Source: Euryodendron excelsum
Lineage: Eukaryota > Streptophyta > Magnoliopsida > Ericales > Pentaphylacaceae
Reading direction: 5' to 3'
NCBI GenBank assembly: GCA_033060915.1
Contig: CM065385.1
Coordinates: 14,765,501-14,829,500 of the forward strand
Length of the DNA stretch: 64,000 bases
Every line of letters starts with the position of its first letter. Position 1 is the stretch's first letter. The position numbers and the translations under genes were made by a program. Below the pieces are notes generated by a model, which saw only the letters and a program-made list of their open reading frames with translations, had not been told where the DNA came from and did not search any database. Below are positions 23,612-35,831 of this stretch, in pieces.

Positions 23612-24510
23612 TGAGTTTTCAAATTTTGTTGATTTTGATGTGTAGAACTTTGTTTGAATCATGTGAATAGTGGAAATTGATGTTTTGATGTGTTTTGAAC
23701 ATGATGGTGATATTATTTTTGCATTTTGGTACTTGTTTGATTGAATTTGAGTGATTATATATGAATATGTGAATGGGGTTTTCTGCAGGAATAGGGGATT
23801 TGTTCCTACAAGCTTAGGCATTGGGTTTTCTGGCTATATTTTTGTGCAATGTGCCTTAGAAAAATATGTTTAACAACTGTATGAAGTTTCGTGATTTTTT
23901 GAAAACTCGGTGAATTTTTGATTTTTTGAAAAATAGGAAAATACTTAAAAAATTTAGAAAAATGAGAAAACTCAAGAAATTGATGGAATTTTTAGAGTTT
24001 AAAATTTGAAAAAGGTAGGAATATTTTTGGAAAACATTTGAAAGAATCTTGAGAAATTTTAGGACATTTTTGAAAACCATTGATTTATTGAAAAAAAATA
24101 ACACGTGTTTTGAGAATTTTGAAAAATTGAAAAGTGTGCACGGGTGCTAATGTCATGTGATTGTGACAATGTGAAGCGCCCCTTTTGTGTTTTGTGTTGA
24201 TGTCATGGGTGTTGTAGGGGCCATTTTTGAATGGGACTTTGCTGAAATTTTTTTTTATTTTTTATTTTTTTAAAATTAGGTGAAGAGTTGGTTAAAGTTT
24301 TAAAAATAAAATCTTTTTGAAGGAAAAAGACAAAAAACCCTTGAGATTTGACTTGAAAGGAGGAAAATCGAAATGTGTATGTAGGAAATTTGTTTTACCA
24401 TTTGAAATCTTTCATGCATTCTGTTTGTGTTAGTTATTTATTTTATTTTATTATTATTTGAACAGCATGCATGGTATGTTAATATCTCTTACCTTGGCTT
24501 ACCTTTTTAG
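23612..24510 (+). other. Possible intron in the 5' leader of the antisense gene
   Basis: A T-rich stretch bounded by AAAAAG|TGAGTT-like and CCTTTTTAG|GATGG sequences; the acceptor lies one base before the ATG at 24512. The donor is only one candidate (GT at about 23611). No coding frame is recognised inside. Confidence 0.35.
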
Positions 24511-24511
24511 G

Positions 24512-26357
24512 ATGGTAGACGCGGGTAATGACGGTTCTAAGGGGAGGCGCCGCTCGGGGAAGGCGGCCCTGACAGATTCTACTAGCGGCTCTAGTCGATC
24601 TAGAGGTAGTTGACGATCTATTGGACGATCTTCCCCCAGTCAGAGTGGGCAGGGGAGTAGGCTACCTGTTGACCCTTTTCCTCAGGTTGAGCAGGCTTTC
24701 ACTGAGGAGATTGGTGCCAAGGAGGAGGTACCGGGCCCCGGGGATCAGATGACTGGTTATGGGAGAGCTTCTTCCAGGCATAGGCAGACGGATGCTGACT
24801 TGGGAGATCTACAGATACCGGACGTCCCACCACTTGGGGATCTTGCTTACTACCCCAGTGTGTATTCTAGACAGCATTTGCCTCCTCCGCGGGTACATGC
24901 AGATTTCAGAGGAGCTGTTCATCAGGTTTTTGTGACCATGCAGCGGGCTGCCCCATCATATCGTGCCTTCTTGGCAGAGATCGAATTTGGCGCTTTCATG
25001 GGATTACAGGCTAACCGCCTGAATCAGCATTTAGTACTAGCGTTGGTTGGGCGGTAGTTCGGGGAGACCGGGACTTTTCATTTTGTCTGCTTCGAGTTAG
25101 GTCCCACTCCTTTGGATTGGGCGATTATTACAGGGCTCTCCTTTGTCAGCCGGCGGATCACCCTGCATCCAGTCAGTAGGGACGAGGCCTGTTTGCTATT
25201 GGACTTGCCTCCTCCTGAGCGTTTTGCCTTCCCAGTCTCTTGGATCAGTCAGGATGACCGTACTTTCGCTACTGAGTCATCGCCTGCCAGGCGAGACATC
25301 ATGAGACGGCGACTTGTGTTGTATATCATCTTTTGTGGCTTCTGTAACAACAACAAGGCACTCATGCCGTGTCGTTTGGTGAGTATAGTAGCCGATTTTG
25401 GAGCCTTATCTAAGCAAGACTGGGGGTCCTTTTCCTTTGGCTGCTTTCTTCGGTCGATGCGGGTTCAGACTTCTTCTCGTTAGGGCAGCATGACTAGTTT
25501 CTGGCCCTTCCTTGTCTGGTGGAGCTACGAGTACCTCCCTGTTCGTCGCCTTAAAGTTGTGGAGGATGACCTTTATCCTCGTGCTTTGAGGTGGGCTCGT
25601 GACCAGGTAGCCTAGCGATCAGAGATTACCGATTTTGTGATGCTCCGGGCTAACCTGGAGCTGATTGAGGTGAAGGATGTGACATGGCGGCCCTTCATTA
25701 GATCAGTCCATTATGAGACAGCCTGGTACTTGGTCCCATTGTCCCTATCGAGAGCTGCTTTTCTCAATGATGACACTTGGGAGTCCTATCTCGGGGAGCG
25801 ACACTGGCGTCAGTTTCATAAGGAGTTCCGACCAACAGTAGCTCCGCCAGAGTATATGTTTAGAGCCCTGGTGGCGGGAGTGCCTATCCCTTATCAGGAG
25901 CGTCAGCCATGTGCCGAGTTCTTGCTTCCTCCGGATACAGATTATGCTATACACTTTGGGGCTCATTCGGTCGGTGCCTTCACTCGGTTTGAGGTAGTAG
26001 TCGGCGGGTACGCTGTTGGCCAGGAGGTGGTTGACTGGTGGCATCGTGCCGGAGGATATGTGCCCCAGGCCAAGTTTACTGCCATGAGAGACCAGAGAGA
26101 TCAGTACCAGATAGAGCGGGATTAGTACCAGGCTAAGGTAGCTTCGCTGACAGCTTGGTTATCTCAGCTGGGTGGTGGGGGGGTAAGTTATTCTTTCTTT
26201 GCTTTTTCTTGCTCTGTTGTTGCTTAGTTCCTTTTGTATACAGCTGATTTCAGTTCTATCTTCCCTACAGGATGGTGGTGCTTTGAGTAGTTATCCACCT
26301 CCTCCGATGCCAGGTTTCGAGGATTTTGATCCAGATGATATCGACTTTGACCTGTGA
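24512..26357 (+). pseudogene. Plant mobile domain (PMD) gene, antisense within element D
   Basis: I recognise the plant mobile domain of the MAIN/MAIL1 type (PF10536): GTFHFVCFELGPTPLDWAI and ITGLSF near residues 190-215, and FWPFLVWWSYEYLPVRR about 140 residues later. In flowering plants MAIN and MAIL1 act in gene expression and transposon silencing; the job of copies inside transposons is not known. The reading is 557 codons in one frame, a canonical 88-bp phase-0 intron (26183-26270), and a 28-codon acidic exon ending DPDDIDFDL at TGA 26355. Five in-frame stops (24611, 25055, 25481, 25613, 26123) break it, each one C-to-T step from CGA or CAG. There is no frameshift. The N-terminal 100 residues are basic, Ser- and Gly-rich. 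The ATG follows an acceptor-like site. It lies opposite to gag, next to the 3' LTR. Confidence 0.72.
26183..26270 (+). other. Intron of the PMD gene
   Basis: GGG|GTAAGT donor, T-rich body, CCCTACAG|GAT acceptor, 88 bp, phase 0. The frame closes cleanly on the second exon. Confidence 0.75.
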
Positions 26358-28386
26358 TAGATGCCCCTTGTAGAGACTCTGATCCTCTCTTGCCCCTAGT
26401 CCCTGAGTTATATTTATGTTAGACAGTTTTATTTTGATATTTTGTATGAAAATAGATATTTATGGTACTTAGTTGCATGGATAGACAGATACATGTATGA
26501 TCTTTACAGCTAGGCTTATGATCAGATGCATGTGATGTATGATGATGTTATATATCTATTACATGAGTTGATGTTGATGACTTCTATTTCTACAGGGAGT
26601 TATATCCTATGTGTTCAAAGCCCATGCTGATTTTTTTTTTTTTTAACATATGCACAGGTTAGAAATGTGTTAATAGAATGACACAGGGTGCTGTTAGACT
26701 TGTAGTCCTGGGAATGGTAACTCCCTCCTCTTCAGGGATTTAGCCTCTCTTCTAGCTCAACCCTACCTTGACTGGATGATAGCATTTTGCACCTTTCTCA
26801 ACCTTTTGATCGCCTCCAACTCTCTGTCTTAGGGTTAGTGTATATGGTTATTGGGCTGAGACTCTCGACTCTCGGGGTTTTAGCAACAACTTACCTGGCC
26901 TTTGGCAGAGCGATAAGTGGATAGTCATTTCAATATGAGGAGACTTTGTTTAGGACTATAATGTAGGCTAGGTTATGGGGTTTCAGAAACAACGGGATAT
27001 ATAGGCTCAAATTCGATGTTATTTTCAGTAGGGTTTAGATCCATACCGTCCTTGACTACTTTCAGTAGGATTAGCATCCTTCTTTAGCTTTGGTAGCGTA
27101 TCCAGCTCATTTAGATCAAGCAATCTGCTTTCAATCAGCGGGGACTTTAATAGGATTGTAATGTAGGCCATGGTTTTGGGGTTTTGCAAGAAAAGGGTAA
27201 AGGCTCGAACCTATTGTTTTTACTGGGTTTCTTCGTAACCTAGGATCACCTTTAAATTTCCTTCTTGCTTTTGACCATATACTTCTCAGGGTGAAAATGA
27301 CCTTGTTCTTTCACCCTTTCTATATACTTTTTGAGATAAACATGGCTTTCTTCTCATTTGATCTTCTTATCATGCTTTTGAAGATGACTCAATCACGGAT
27401 CTTTTAGGCCTTTCCTTAGAATCATGGTTTTCTTCTTCTTTTTTTTTTCTTTTTTTTTTTTTTTTTTTGCCTCTTGCCCTTTGGCAACTCGTTTCCTTTG
27501 TTTTTTCTTTGTATTCCTTCATGAAATGAATAATTCTTTGACCCTTTGTCCTTAGGCCTTTTCCTTGGCAGTTCAATCTACCCAATGCGAGCGGTGATCC
27601 CTAGGTTGGGGTTTCTTGGAAAAATGATAGATGGCTGAACAGGTTTGGCAAAGGGTTGCTTTTGACTGTATGGGAAATGAAATGAGGGCCGCTCTTCACT
27701 TTGAATTAGATTGCTTGATCCATAGAGTTTTCGACACTATCCTAGCATGATAGAGGTGGACACCACTCCTAGAGTTCTCAACTATTGTCTACCCCAGTGT
27801 GGGGAGGACAGTCTTGGATCAGGGTTGACAAAGAAAATTTTCGCTTTCCGCGAAGCACTAGGGGTTAAGCAAAGGGAATATGAGCACATTTGTTCATTTA
27901 TTTAGTTATTTATTCTTTTTATTTATATGTGGGGAAGTGAAAGATGGCTCCTCTTCATTTTGATAAACTGGCCACACATCGCTTAGCTTCAGAGTCCCAC
28001 AAGTGTCGCCTTTGGGTAGTATCCTCACTTATCTTTGTCCTCTCTCTCCTTGGAAAGCTAATCATTTGGCAAGTGGTTAACTCATGCTATCATCCCTTCA
28101 AGTTGGATCATTCCATAAGATGAACCATGCCCCTTGCGCAGAAAGTAGTCACCATTCCCAAGAGACATACAAGATAGCAGCAGTGAACAACAGACTATCA
28201 TTTGATTATTCTTATCATTTTTATAGAAAGCATAGAGTTCGTAAGCAAAAACGAAATGTAAACATCAATTTAAAGATAGAAAGTAAAAGGGATAGAAAGA
28301 AAGTAGGTGAAAACACCCCTCTCTTATACTCTTTTGAAAGGAACACTTTTTTAGTAAGGTCGCGGGACAGTGCCCTCGTCTACATT
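26358..28386 (-). other. Non-coding internal region of element D
   Basis: No coding frame recognised. It holds a T-rich run (27429-27468) and two units of a loose 200-bp repeat around the word AATGTAGGC (about 26960 and 27160). Parts of it read the other way are homologous to 60950-62700 of element H, so the region belongs to the family. Confidence 0.65.
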
Positions 28387-29260
28387 TCATCCACGGTTGA
28401 GATTTCTAGCCAAGGTAGGATAGGTAGATGCTTCTCCCGAAGCTCCAAGTGAGTTGGCGGTGATGATGTAGTTGTCAGCTTTCTTTACCGTTTTGCCTTC
28501 ATTTGTTTGCTCCGGAGTTTTTCTAACAAACCACTCAGGCGACTCGTCTTTGTCCAACTTGATAGGTCGAGCCTGGGGTTTTCTACTCTGGCCTCCAGTC
28601 AGGGCTTGGTGCTCCTCAGGTGTACACAAGGGGAGATTTTTATTACCAAGTTTGGACAACTCTTGGTCAATTTTCTTCACAGATTCATATACGAGTTCGT
28701 CTTCGGGGGTCGGCATTTTATCAGGGTTGCATCGTAATCGAGTACGACTCTGTTCCATATCGTCGCATTCCATCTCCTCCCCATCCTTGTAATATATCTC
28801 TTGGCATGCAACAAAACAAACCTTGTTATTACCAAACTTTGTAACAATGTTGATGGTGTGGTCCAGTGGAAGGTCTATAGGGCCGTTCGGAGAAGGATTT
28901 GCTGGTCATACCCTAATGATCTTGTTATCTATCAGGTCTTGAATGTTATGCCTGAGGGTCAAATAATCTTTAGTGTCATGTCCTTGGCTATCCGAATGAT
29001 ACTTACAGCTTGCTGCAGATTTGAAGTAATGAGGTGGAGGATTGGGCTGGGGTCGGACAAGTATAGGTTTCAGATATCCAGTTGCTAAGAGACCAAAATA
29101 GGCCGCGGTCTGTGAGCACGCGAGTTTAGTAAATGTCCGTTTTTTCCCACTTGTTCGCCTAGGACGAGGAGGTGTTGCAGATGTTTTTGATGATTGGGAA
29201 GCTTTGGTAAGGTCACAGCTGGGTTGATGGTTCGAGAATTGAAAGGGCTTCGAGTTCTAT
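28387..29260 (-). pseudogene. C-terminal part of a Tat/Ogre-type gag in element D
   Basis: On the minus strand one frame reads SQSSKTSATPPRPRRTSGKK, then GLLATGYLKPILVRP, then CKYHSDSQGHDTKDYLTLRH and NIQDLIDNKII, followed after a TGA by DHTINIVTKFG. The CxYH-x5-GH-x4-(C)..L+H.IQDLID pattern is the hallmark of gag in the Tat lineage; the last zinc-binding Cys is Tyr here. The tail to 28387 (KKIDQELSKLGN, ESPEWFVRKTPEQ) is not recognised. No aspartic protease (D-[TS]-G) follows where it should. Family assignment rests on this pattern, the primer-binding site and the LTR length. Confidence 0.7.
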
Positions 29261-29609
29261 GTTTTAAAATGGGATAATTTTCGGTGGCAGGGCCAAATGG
29301 GTTGGGATGATATCCGAAGGAGAGATTATATAGTCCTTGTGTTTGGTTAGGGGTTGGTTTGGAAGGCATCCGAGCAAGGCCCTCGGCCTAGGGAGGTCGT
29401 TGGTAAGCAACGGTGGCGGCATAGTCATGGTCTTCCTTCTTCATCCTTTTCCGTCCATCATGGGTTTGGGCCTGCGAGGATTCTTCTTGCTCATGGGTTG
29501 CGTGGGATAAGAGTGAAGAAAGCATGCCTTCCATTTCGGTCATCTTATGCTTGACTCCTCTTGCTTCTGCTAGTAATAGAGTTAAGGTATCAAGAGTAAG
29601 AAATTCCAT
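29261..29609 (-). pseudogene. Possible N-terminal part of gag in element D
   Basis: An open stretch from ATG at 29609 (MEFLTLDTLTLLLAEARGVK, then HKMTEMEGMLSSLLSH) looks like the coiled, heptad-rich start of a Tat gag. It is joined to the C-terminal part through frame changes (stop near 29256). The capsid core of some 200 residues that should lie between them is absent. I cannot prove that the two pieces belong to one original gene. Confidence 0.4.
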
Positions 29610-31063
29610 GCTTGTAAGACGAGGGAACGAGAGAAGGTACCTAAAACCGACAAAAGAATGGAGTCAGTATTTTATCTTGACAGGTCTTTATGCCATGCAT
29701 GTTCTAAGGTGCCCCTCTTTAGGAGGGAAACTAGTCATGATGTATTGGCTTACTTTTGGAGATAGGGAATTTGTCCCTGTATGCAGATACCTTACCGTCA
29801 AGTAGGAACCTTCAGTCATCCATGCATTCATTCATAAAAGTAAAGAAGTACATTAAATTTTGGGTTTAAGATACAAAAGAATTGAAATACATTTTAATAG
29901 GGGGAGGGAGAACATTTTCCTTTGGACTTCCACCTATCTGCTTTTACAAAGAGAAAACCTAAACTACTCTTGAGTCTTCGGATCCGCCTTCGTTGGATTT
30001 GATGTCGAGGAGGTCGCTGGGAGACCTTGTTGATTGATTACCCCTTGTCTTCTTGGCAACCCTATCTCCCTGAGTATAGAGGGATTGAGGCCCCTCTTAT
30101 GAAATGAATTGAGGTGCATGCCATGAGTCATTAGGATTACGTGGGAACCCTTAGGGTTTAGGTAGGTTTAATGCAAGGGAGAGTGACCTTGATGTCACTT
30201 TCAATGGGTTGATCATATGCATGAGAATGCAGTGACTTGAGTTACTTGGAACTCTTGTCTTGACATGGAATATTGAATGCATAAACATGGGAATGCAAAG
30301 AGTATAAGGAGAGAGAATGCAATAGCAAGGTAAACGTGTATGCATGAGCAGTTAGACATGCATTATAACAGTATGAATACAGCCATTATAATAGCAGGGA
30401 TAAGCAGGTATAAATGAAAGTAAGAGCAGTCGCCCTTTCCTCCGTGGTTTTAAAAATAGTGCTCGTGTCTTAAATCCGGCAGAGGTTCGGCTATGCATGG
30501 TGTCTATATGAGTATGAAGTTGAGGGTTGACTAATGTGTCCTAAAAAGGCTCGGTCCTCGGATCTTCAAACCTAGGCTCACTCCTTGAGGTGGTGCCATG
30601 ATCGGTTGGTGATCTGAGCGGGGGAACCATCAAGAGGCCGTAGGAGAAGAAATTGACATAGCATCTTGCCCACAACCAATATACCGTTCCCCCTTTCTAA
30701 CTAGAAAGGTCACATTAGGGTAATAATAAAAATATGCAGAATGTAGGTGCATATGCAATGTGTGTGTGATTTTGAAAAGTAAAGGAAAGAGCCCAATAAC
30801 TCCAATTCATCCTGTTCATCACATTTATGCATAGCAGTTAATAAAATTTAAACAAGACGTGTACCTACAAAACAAAGATGCAAGTGTTAGTATATGGATG
30901 ACAAACATAATACAAGAAAATATGCATGCATTTTTTTTTTTTTTGCAACAATTTTAAAAATTTGGTTTTGAAAATTTAAAGTGAATAGGATTAAACAAGT
31001 TAATTAAAGACTCTACATGGGTGAAGGGTAAAAAGACATGACTATGGCCTAACCCTCTAAGTA
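29610..31063 (-). other. 5' leader of element D
   Basis: Non-coding stretch between PBS and gag remnant. It is homologous along its length to 58585-60500 of element H (for example the GGGGGAACGGTATATTGGTT block, near 30690 here and 58942 in H). Confidence 0.75.
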
Positions 31064-31081
31064 TCCCCAGCGAAGTCGCCA
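31064..31081 (-). other. Primer-binding site of element D
   Basis: TGGCGACTTCGCTGGGGA on the minus strand, two bases after the LTR end. Ogre elements use a site complementary to tRNA-Arg that reads TGGCGACTC(C)GCTGGGGA or close to it. This fixes both the orientation and the 5' LTR of D. Confidence 0.85.
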
Positions 31082-31083
31082 GC

Positions 31084-34051
31084 TGTTGCGCCCAAATTTT
31101 TTGCACTCGAGGAATACTCACACAAGCGGAAAAAATGCTATACTCTCTCGTTAGAACTCACTCTCCTAGAAGAATGAGTGCGACTAGGTTTGAATTGAAA
31201 ATAGATTTAAATAAAGAGCTTTTGGAAAAAGATTTGGAGTTGCCACCTAACTTGATTAAGGTGAGTTAGGTCACTTAAAAACTAAGCATAATCCAAAAAC
31301 TACACTTAGGGTTTTGAATAAATGATTTTTGAAAGTATCTCCTCAAGAGAGGGTTCTTAAGAAAAACAGGTTGTTGGGCAACCTTTGGAAAATATTTAAG
31401 CCCTTTTTGAAAAATAAATCCTGTTGGTTTTTGAAATCAGTGATCTAGGTTCGGAGGTTGGTTACGTGTAGGGAAGACACACTAAGTCATCACCCTACCT
31501 TGCCCTTTCGGTACCTACATATCAATCTACCCTAGATTCACCTATGAGAGTCTTCAACTAACTATAGTTCGATCCTATCCACTTAAAAACAATGTTTTTT
31601 TTTTTTAAAAAAAGAAATGATGCATGATATGCAAGTGCAAGAAAAGAGAATTGAAGAATAGATTTGGAATGAGAGTTGATTTGATTTAAAAAAGGATGAG
31701 ATAGAAGTTTGAATTTGGAAAGAAGATTTTGGGAATTGAAAATAGAGATTTGGAAACAGAAATTTGAAATTGGAAGTTTGAAAATAGATTGGAGATTTGA
31801 AAAGATTGTGAAATTTAAGATTTGAAAACTGTGGAGATAGAAACTTGAAAAATGTGGTGACCGCACCCATGAGGGTTGCCTACACATCCTTTTGGAAAAA
31901 TCAGGTCAGTCGTAGTTCGGACAAGAGTCTGATTGGAAAATGGAAGAGTTGATTGGAAGAAAGAGATCGAATTGGAAATTGGATTGGAAAATCGAGAGAT
32001 TGAACTTTGATTGGAAGATTTGAAAAGACCGGTTTAGGAAACCTAGACTTATGAAAGAGAGGATTTAGAAAGGACTTGAGATTAAGAAAGATTGGACTCG
32101 AATGTTGGACTTAGAAGATTGGAGAAAGATTGGAATTAGGAAAGGTTCGAATTAGAAAAGCTTTGTTTTAGGAAAGTTTTGGTTTAGGAAAGTTTCAACT
32201 TAGGAAAATCTTGGAATTAGGAAAGTTTCAACCTAGGAAAGTTTTGGATTTTGAAAAAGGAAAGGTTTTACTTTAGAGAAATTTTGATTTAGGAAAGTTT
32301 TAACTTAAGAAAGTTTTCAAAATAGGAAAGTTTCGAATTTGAAATGTTTTGAAATTAGAAAGTTTTGAAGGTAAGAAAGTTTTGAGTTTAGAAAGTTTTA
32401 GATTTAGAAAGATTTGAAGTTTAGGAATGTTTAGAATTTAGAAAGGTTAGAGGTTCAGGAAGATTTAACTTAAGAAAGCTTTGAATTTGGGAAGCTTTGA
32501 ATTGGGAAAGATTCGAAATTTAGAAAGTTTTGAGATTAGAAAAGGTTTAAGTTTAAGAAAGATTTGAATTTAGGAAGCTTTGAATTGGGAAAGATTCGAA
32601 ATTTAGAAAGTTTTGAGATTAGGAAAGGTTTAAGTTTAAGAAAGATTTGAAAACTTGGACTTGGAAAATTAAGATTTGGAAAGGGGTAGGATTAGGAAAT
32701 GGTTGAATGAGGAAAGATGTGAAAGTTGAGTTTTAAAATTTAGGAAAGATTTTCAAGTTCAAGTTTTAGAAACTTAAGATTTAGGAAAGTAGAAAATTGG
32801 GAAGGATTTGAATTAGGAAATATTTGGATTAGGAAAGGATTGGATTTTGTTTCTAAGAAGAAGTGTTTGATTTTGTTTCCAAAAGCGGAGGATTGGATGT
32901 TGTTTCCTAAACGGGAAGATTGGATTTGGTTTTCTAAAGGGAAGATAGGATTTGGTTTCCTAAAGGGAAGGTTGGAATTGACAAGGATTTGGAAAGGGAG
33001 GTTTTAGAAACCCTAGATTTAGAAGACAATAGTTTGACATAGAAAAGAGGTTTTGGAAATGTGTCTAGTTTGGATGTGAAAACAAGAGGTTTTGGAAACC
33101 TAGGTTTTAAGGCAAGTTTGAAAACCATGTTTTTGGAAAGAAAATTAGGGTTTCCTAATCGTGAGTTCTAGGGCTTGACTTGGGCTCTATGAAAAGTGAA
33201 TTTTGGAAAGTGTGTTTTTGGAAACAAGTTTTAGGAAAGAAATCCTAGAGAGGAGTTTCTAGAAGGAAGATTTTAGAAAGAGAGCTTTTTAGAAAGATTT
33301 TTTGTAGAAGATTGTTGAAGAGAGTTTTTCGAAAAGATTTTTAGAGAACGTTTTCAGTAAGTGGATTTTGGGGAGAGGAGTTTGAAAAGGAATTGAAAAT
33401 GGGAGTTTTGAAAAATAGATTTTTGGAGGGAGTTTTTGAAAACAACTTTGGAAAGGAGAGTTTTAGGAAAGTATGTTCAAAAACAGATTTTTAGGGAAAA
33501 GAGAGTTTTTAGAAGGTATAAAAAAGTCACACTTTCCTAAAGCAATTCTAACCATAAGAAGGCTAGAACCCCTTTAAGAAAGTGGTTTTGAAAACAACAA
33601 GATTTGAAAATGTGGACCATGAAAATCACTTTAGATGTAACACTTTCGTAAAGCAACCCTATCCATGGAAAAGATAGAATCATCCTAGGATTGTGATTTT
33701 GACAACATGTTTTGAAAAAGGAAATTTTGATACAATTTTGAAAACAAGTTGAATGCAAGCTTTGAAAAGGAGTTTGAAAACGGTTTTTGGAAGATGCAAG
33801 ATCATCATATGCATAATGCAAATTTGGGGTCGTGAACATACAAGGTTAAGGGTTCACCACATAATCAAGGGGGTCGAACCCACGTGGTCTCCGATTAGCC
33901 ACCATGCAATTTCTAGCATGGCTTCACTAGGAGTGACTCCAGAAAGTCTGGGAATGATTTAAAGAGGCCGGGAACGACTCGGAAGGCCAAAAAAGAGCAG
34001 GAACACTTAGAATAGTGTCCTGGAGGTATTTGACTTGAAAAATGAGGATAG
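31084..34051 (-). mobile_element. 5' LTR of element D, sense 3' segment
   Basis: Colinear with the 3' LTR of D except for a deletion at about 33899, which removes what is about 680 bp in the 3' LTR (roughly 20835-21512). The lost part holds the TATA box and R start. LTR E interrupts at 34051. Confidence 0.9.
34047..34051. repeat. Target-site duplication of LTR E, left copy (GATAG)
   Basis: Repeated exactly at 39502-39506. Confidence 0.95.
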
Positions 34052-34274
34052 TGTAAGCACCCCATTTTTGACCGCTCGGCAGTCTACACTCCGTCCAGAC
34101 TTGTTCTCAAGTTATTTTGGGCATATTCCTATTGAATAATTCCCTAGGTCAGAATTCCGTCTTTCCATCGCTTCGCGGGCCTGTCAGGCCCAAATAGAGG
34201 CAAAATGACCAAAATGCCCTTAGGGGCATTGTCCTTTCTTATTTCAATTCCGATCCCTTTCTCGAGATAGTTTA

Positions 34275-35005
34275 TTCCTCGAGACGGTCCGAGTAGCAAA
34301 ACTACTCACAAAACCGTAAGAGTGGTGGAAACACTCACAAAACCGTAAGAGTGGCGGAAACACTCACACCGTTAGAAGTGGCAGAAACACTCAAAACCCA
34401 GGCACGTCTCTTCGGAGTCGGTAAGACCCCTTTCCAATCCCTCTCTCGAGACAGTTTATTCCTCGAGACGGTTCCAATCTAGGCACGTCTCTTCGGAGAC
34501 GGTAAGACCCCTTTCCAATCCCTCTCTCGAGATAGTTTATTCCTCGAGACGGTCCGAGTAGCAAAACTACTCACAGAACCATTAGAGTAGCGTAAATACT
34601 CACAGACCCGTTAGAGTAGCGAAAATACTCAATCGTTAGAGTAGCGGAAATACTCACAGAACCGTTAGAGTAGCGAAAATACTCAACCGTTAGAGTAGCA
34701 GAAATACTCACAGAACCGTTAGAGTAGCGGAAATACTCACAGACCCGTTAGAGTAGCAGAAATACTCACAGAACCGTTAGAGTAGCGGAAATACTCAACC
34801 GTTAGAGTAGCGGAAATACTCACAGAACCGTTAGAGTAGCGAAAATACTCACACAACCGTTAGAGTAGCGGAAATACTCACAGACCCGTTAGAGTAGCGG
34901 AAATACTCACAGAACCGTTAGAGTAGCGGAAATACTCTCAAATCATTAACCCCGTCCGAGTAGCGGAAATACTCAACCCCGTCCGAGTAGCGGAAATACT
35001 CAACA
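34275..35005 (+). repeat. Expanded hairpin repeat array in U3 of LTR E
   Basis: About 20 units, spaced mostly 24-29 bp in the main block 34556-35005, with four more at 34275-34395. Each unit has a GAGTA-GCGGAAA-TACTC core; the first block uses GAGTG-...-CACTC. Between the blocks lie copies of the CTCGAG unit. Confidence 0.92.
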
Positions 35006-35831
35006 CCTAGGTCAATACCCATGTTCGTTAGCTCACTTCGGTGAAAAATAACCAGACTACCCTTAGGGCCTTTTCCGAAACTTTTCGGTCAAGATGACCA
35101 TTTTGCCCCTAAGCATCTGAATGTCCCGGGAACCACATCGGCTCTGGGTATCAAACCGGTAATGTCCCGAGAATACTTTTTATAGTGTTCTCGACCTTCC
35201 TTTACCTTTCCAGACCATTCCGAGTTAGTTCCGGCCAACCCAGTACAAAATGACCGTTTTGCCCCTGGAGGACCGGTCTCCTTCTTCGACCACACCGGCT
35301 CTGGGTATCAAACCGGTAATGTCCCGAGAATACTTTTTAAAGTGTTCTCGACCTTCCTTTACCTTTCCAGACCATTCCGAGTTAGTTCCGGCAAACCCAG
35401 TACAAAATGACCGTTTTGCCTCTGGTGGGCCGGTCTCCATTTCCAACCACGCTGGCCCTGGGAATCAAACCGGCAACCTCTGGGAACATTCTAAATAATG
35501 TTCCCAGATCCCAAGTCTTTTTCCGGGACAATCCGGGTTCGCCCCGACAGTTTCCTAGTCCGATTGACCGTTTTGCCCCTTATGGCTCGGTCAACCTTTC
35601 CGACCCACCTTATCTTCATTTTTCAAGTCAAATATCTCCAGGACACTATTTTAAGTGTTCCTGCTCCTTTCCGGCCTCCCGGGTCATTCCCAACTCTTTC
35701 AAATCATTCCCAAACTTTCCGGAGTCACTCCTAGTGAAGCCAGGCTAAAATTTACATGGTAGTCACTAGTACAGGTGCCCAAATCTAGTGAAAGATACGT
35801 TGCTTGCCGACCTTAATTGTTTCCTAAATGG

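Noticed and set aside
23432..23821. Minus-strand open frame of 129 codons beside the 3' LTR of D
   Set aside because: No recognisable domain; it overlaps the leader of the antisense gene and has Ser/Lys-rich low-complexity content.
25745..26044. Minus-strand open frame of 99 codons
   Set aside because: It is the shadow of the PMD gene on the + strand.
28472..29088. Plus-strand open frames opposite the gag remnant of D
   Set aside because: The minus strand carries the Tat gag pattern, so these are shadows.
34556..35005. Array of regularly spaced 24-29-bp units that resembles a CRISPR array
   Set aside because: There are no unique spacers: the whole unit repeats. It lies in U3 of a plant LTR and the same unit occurs 2-4 times in other copies.
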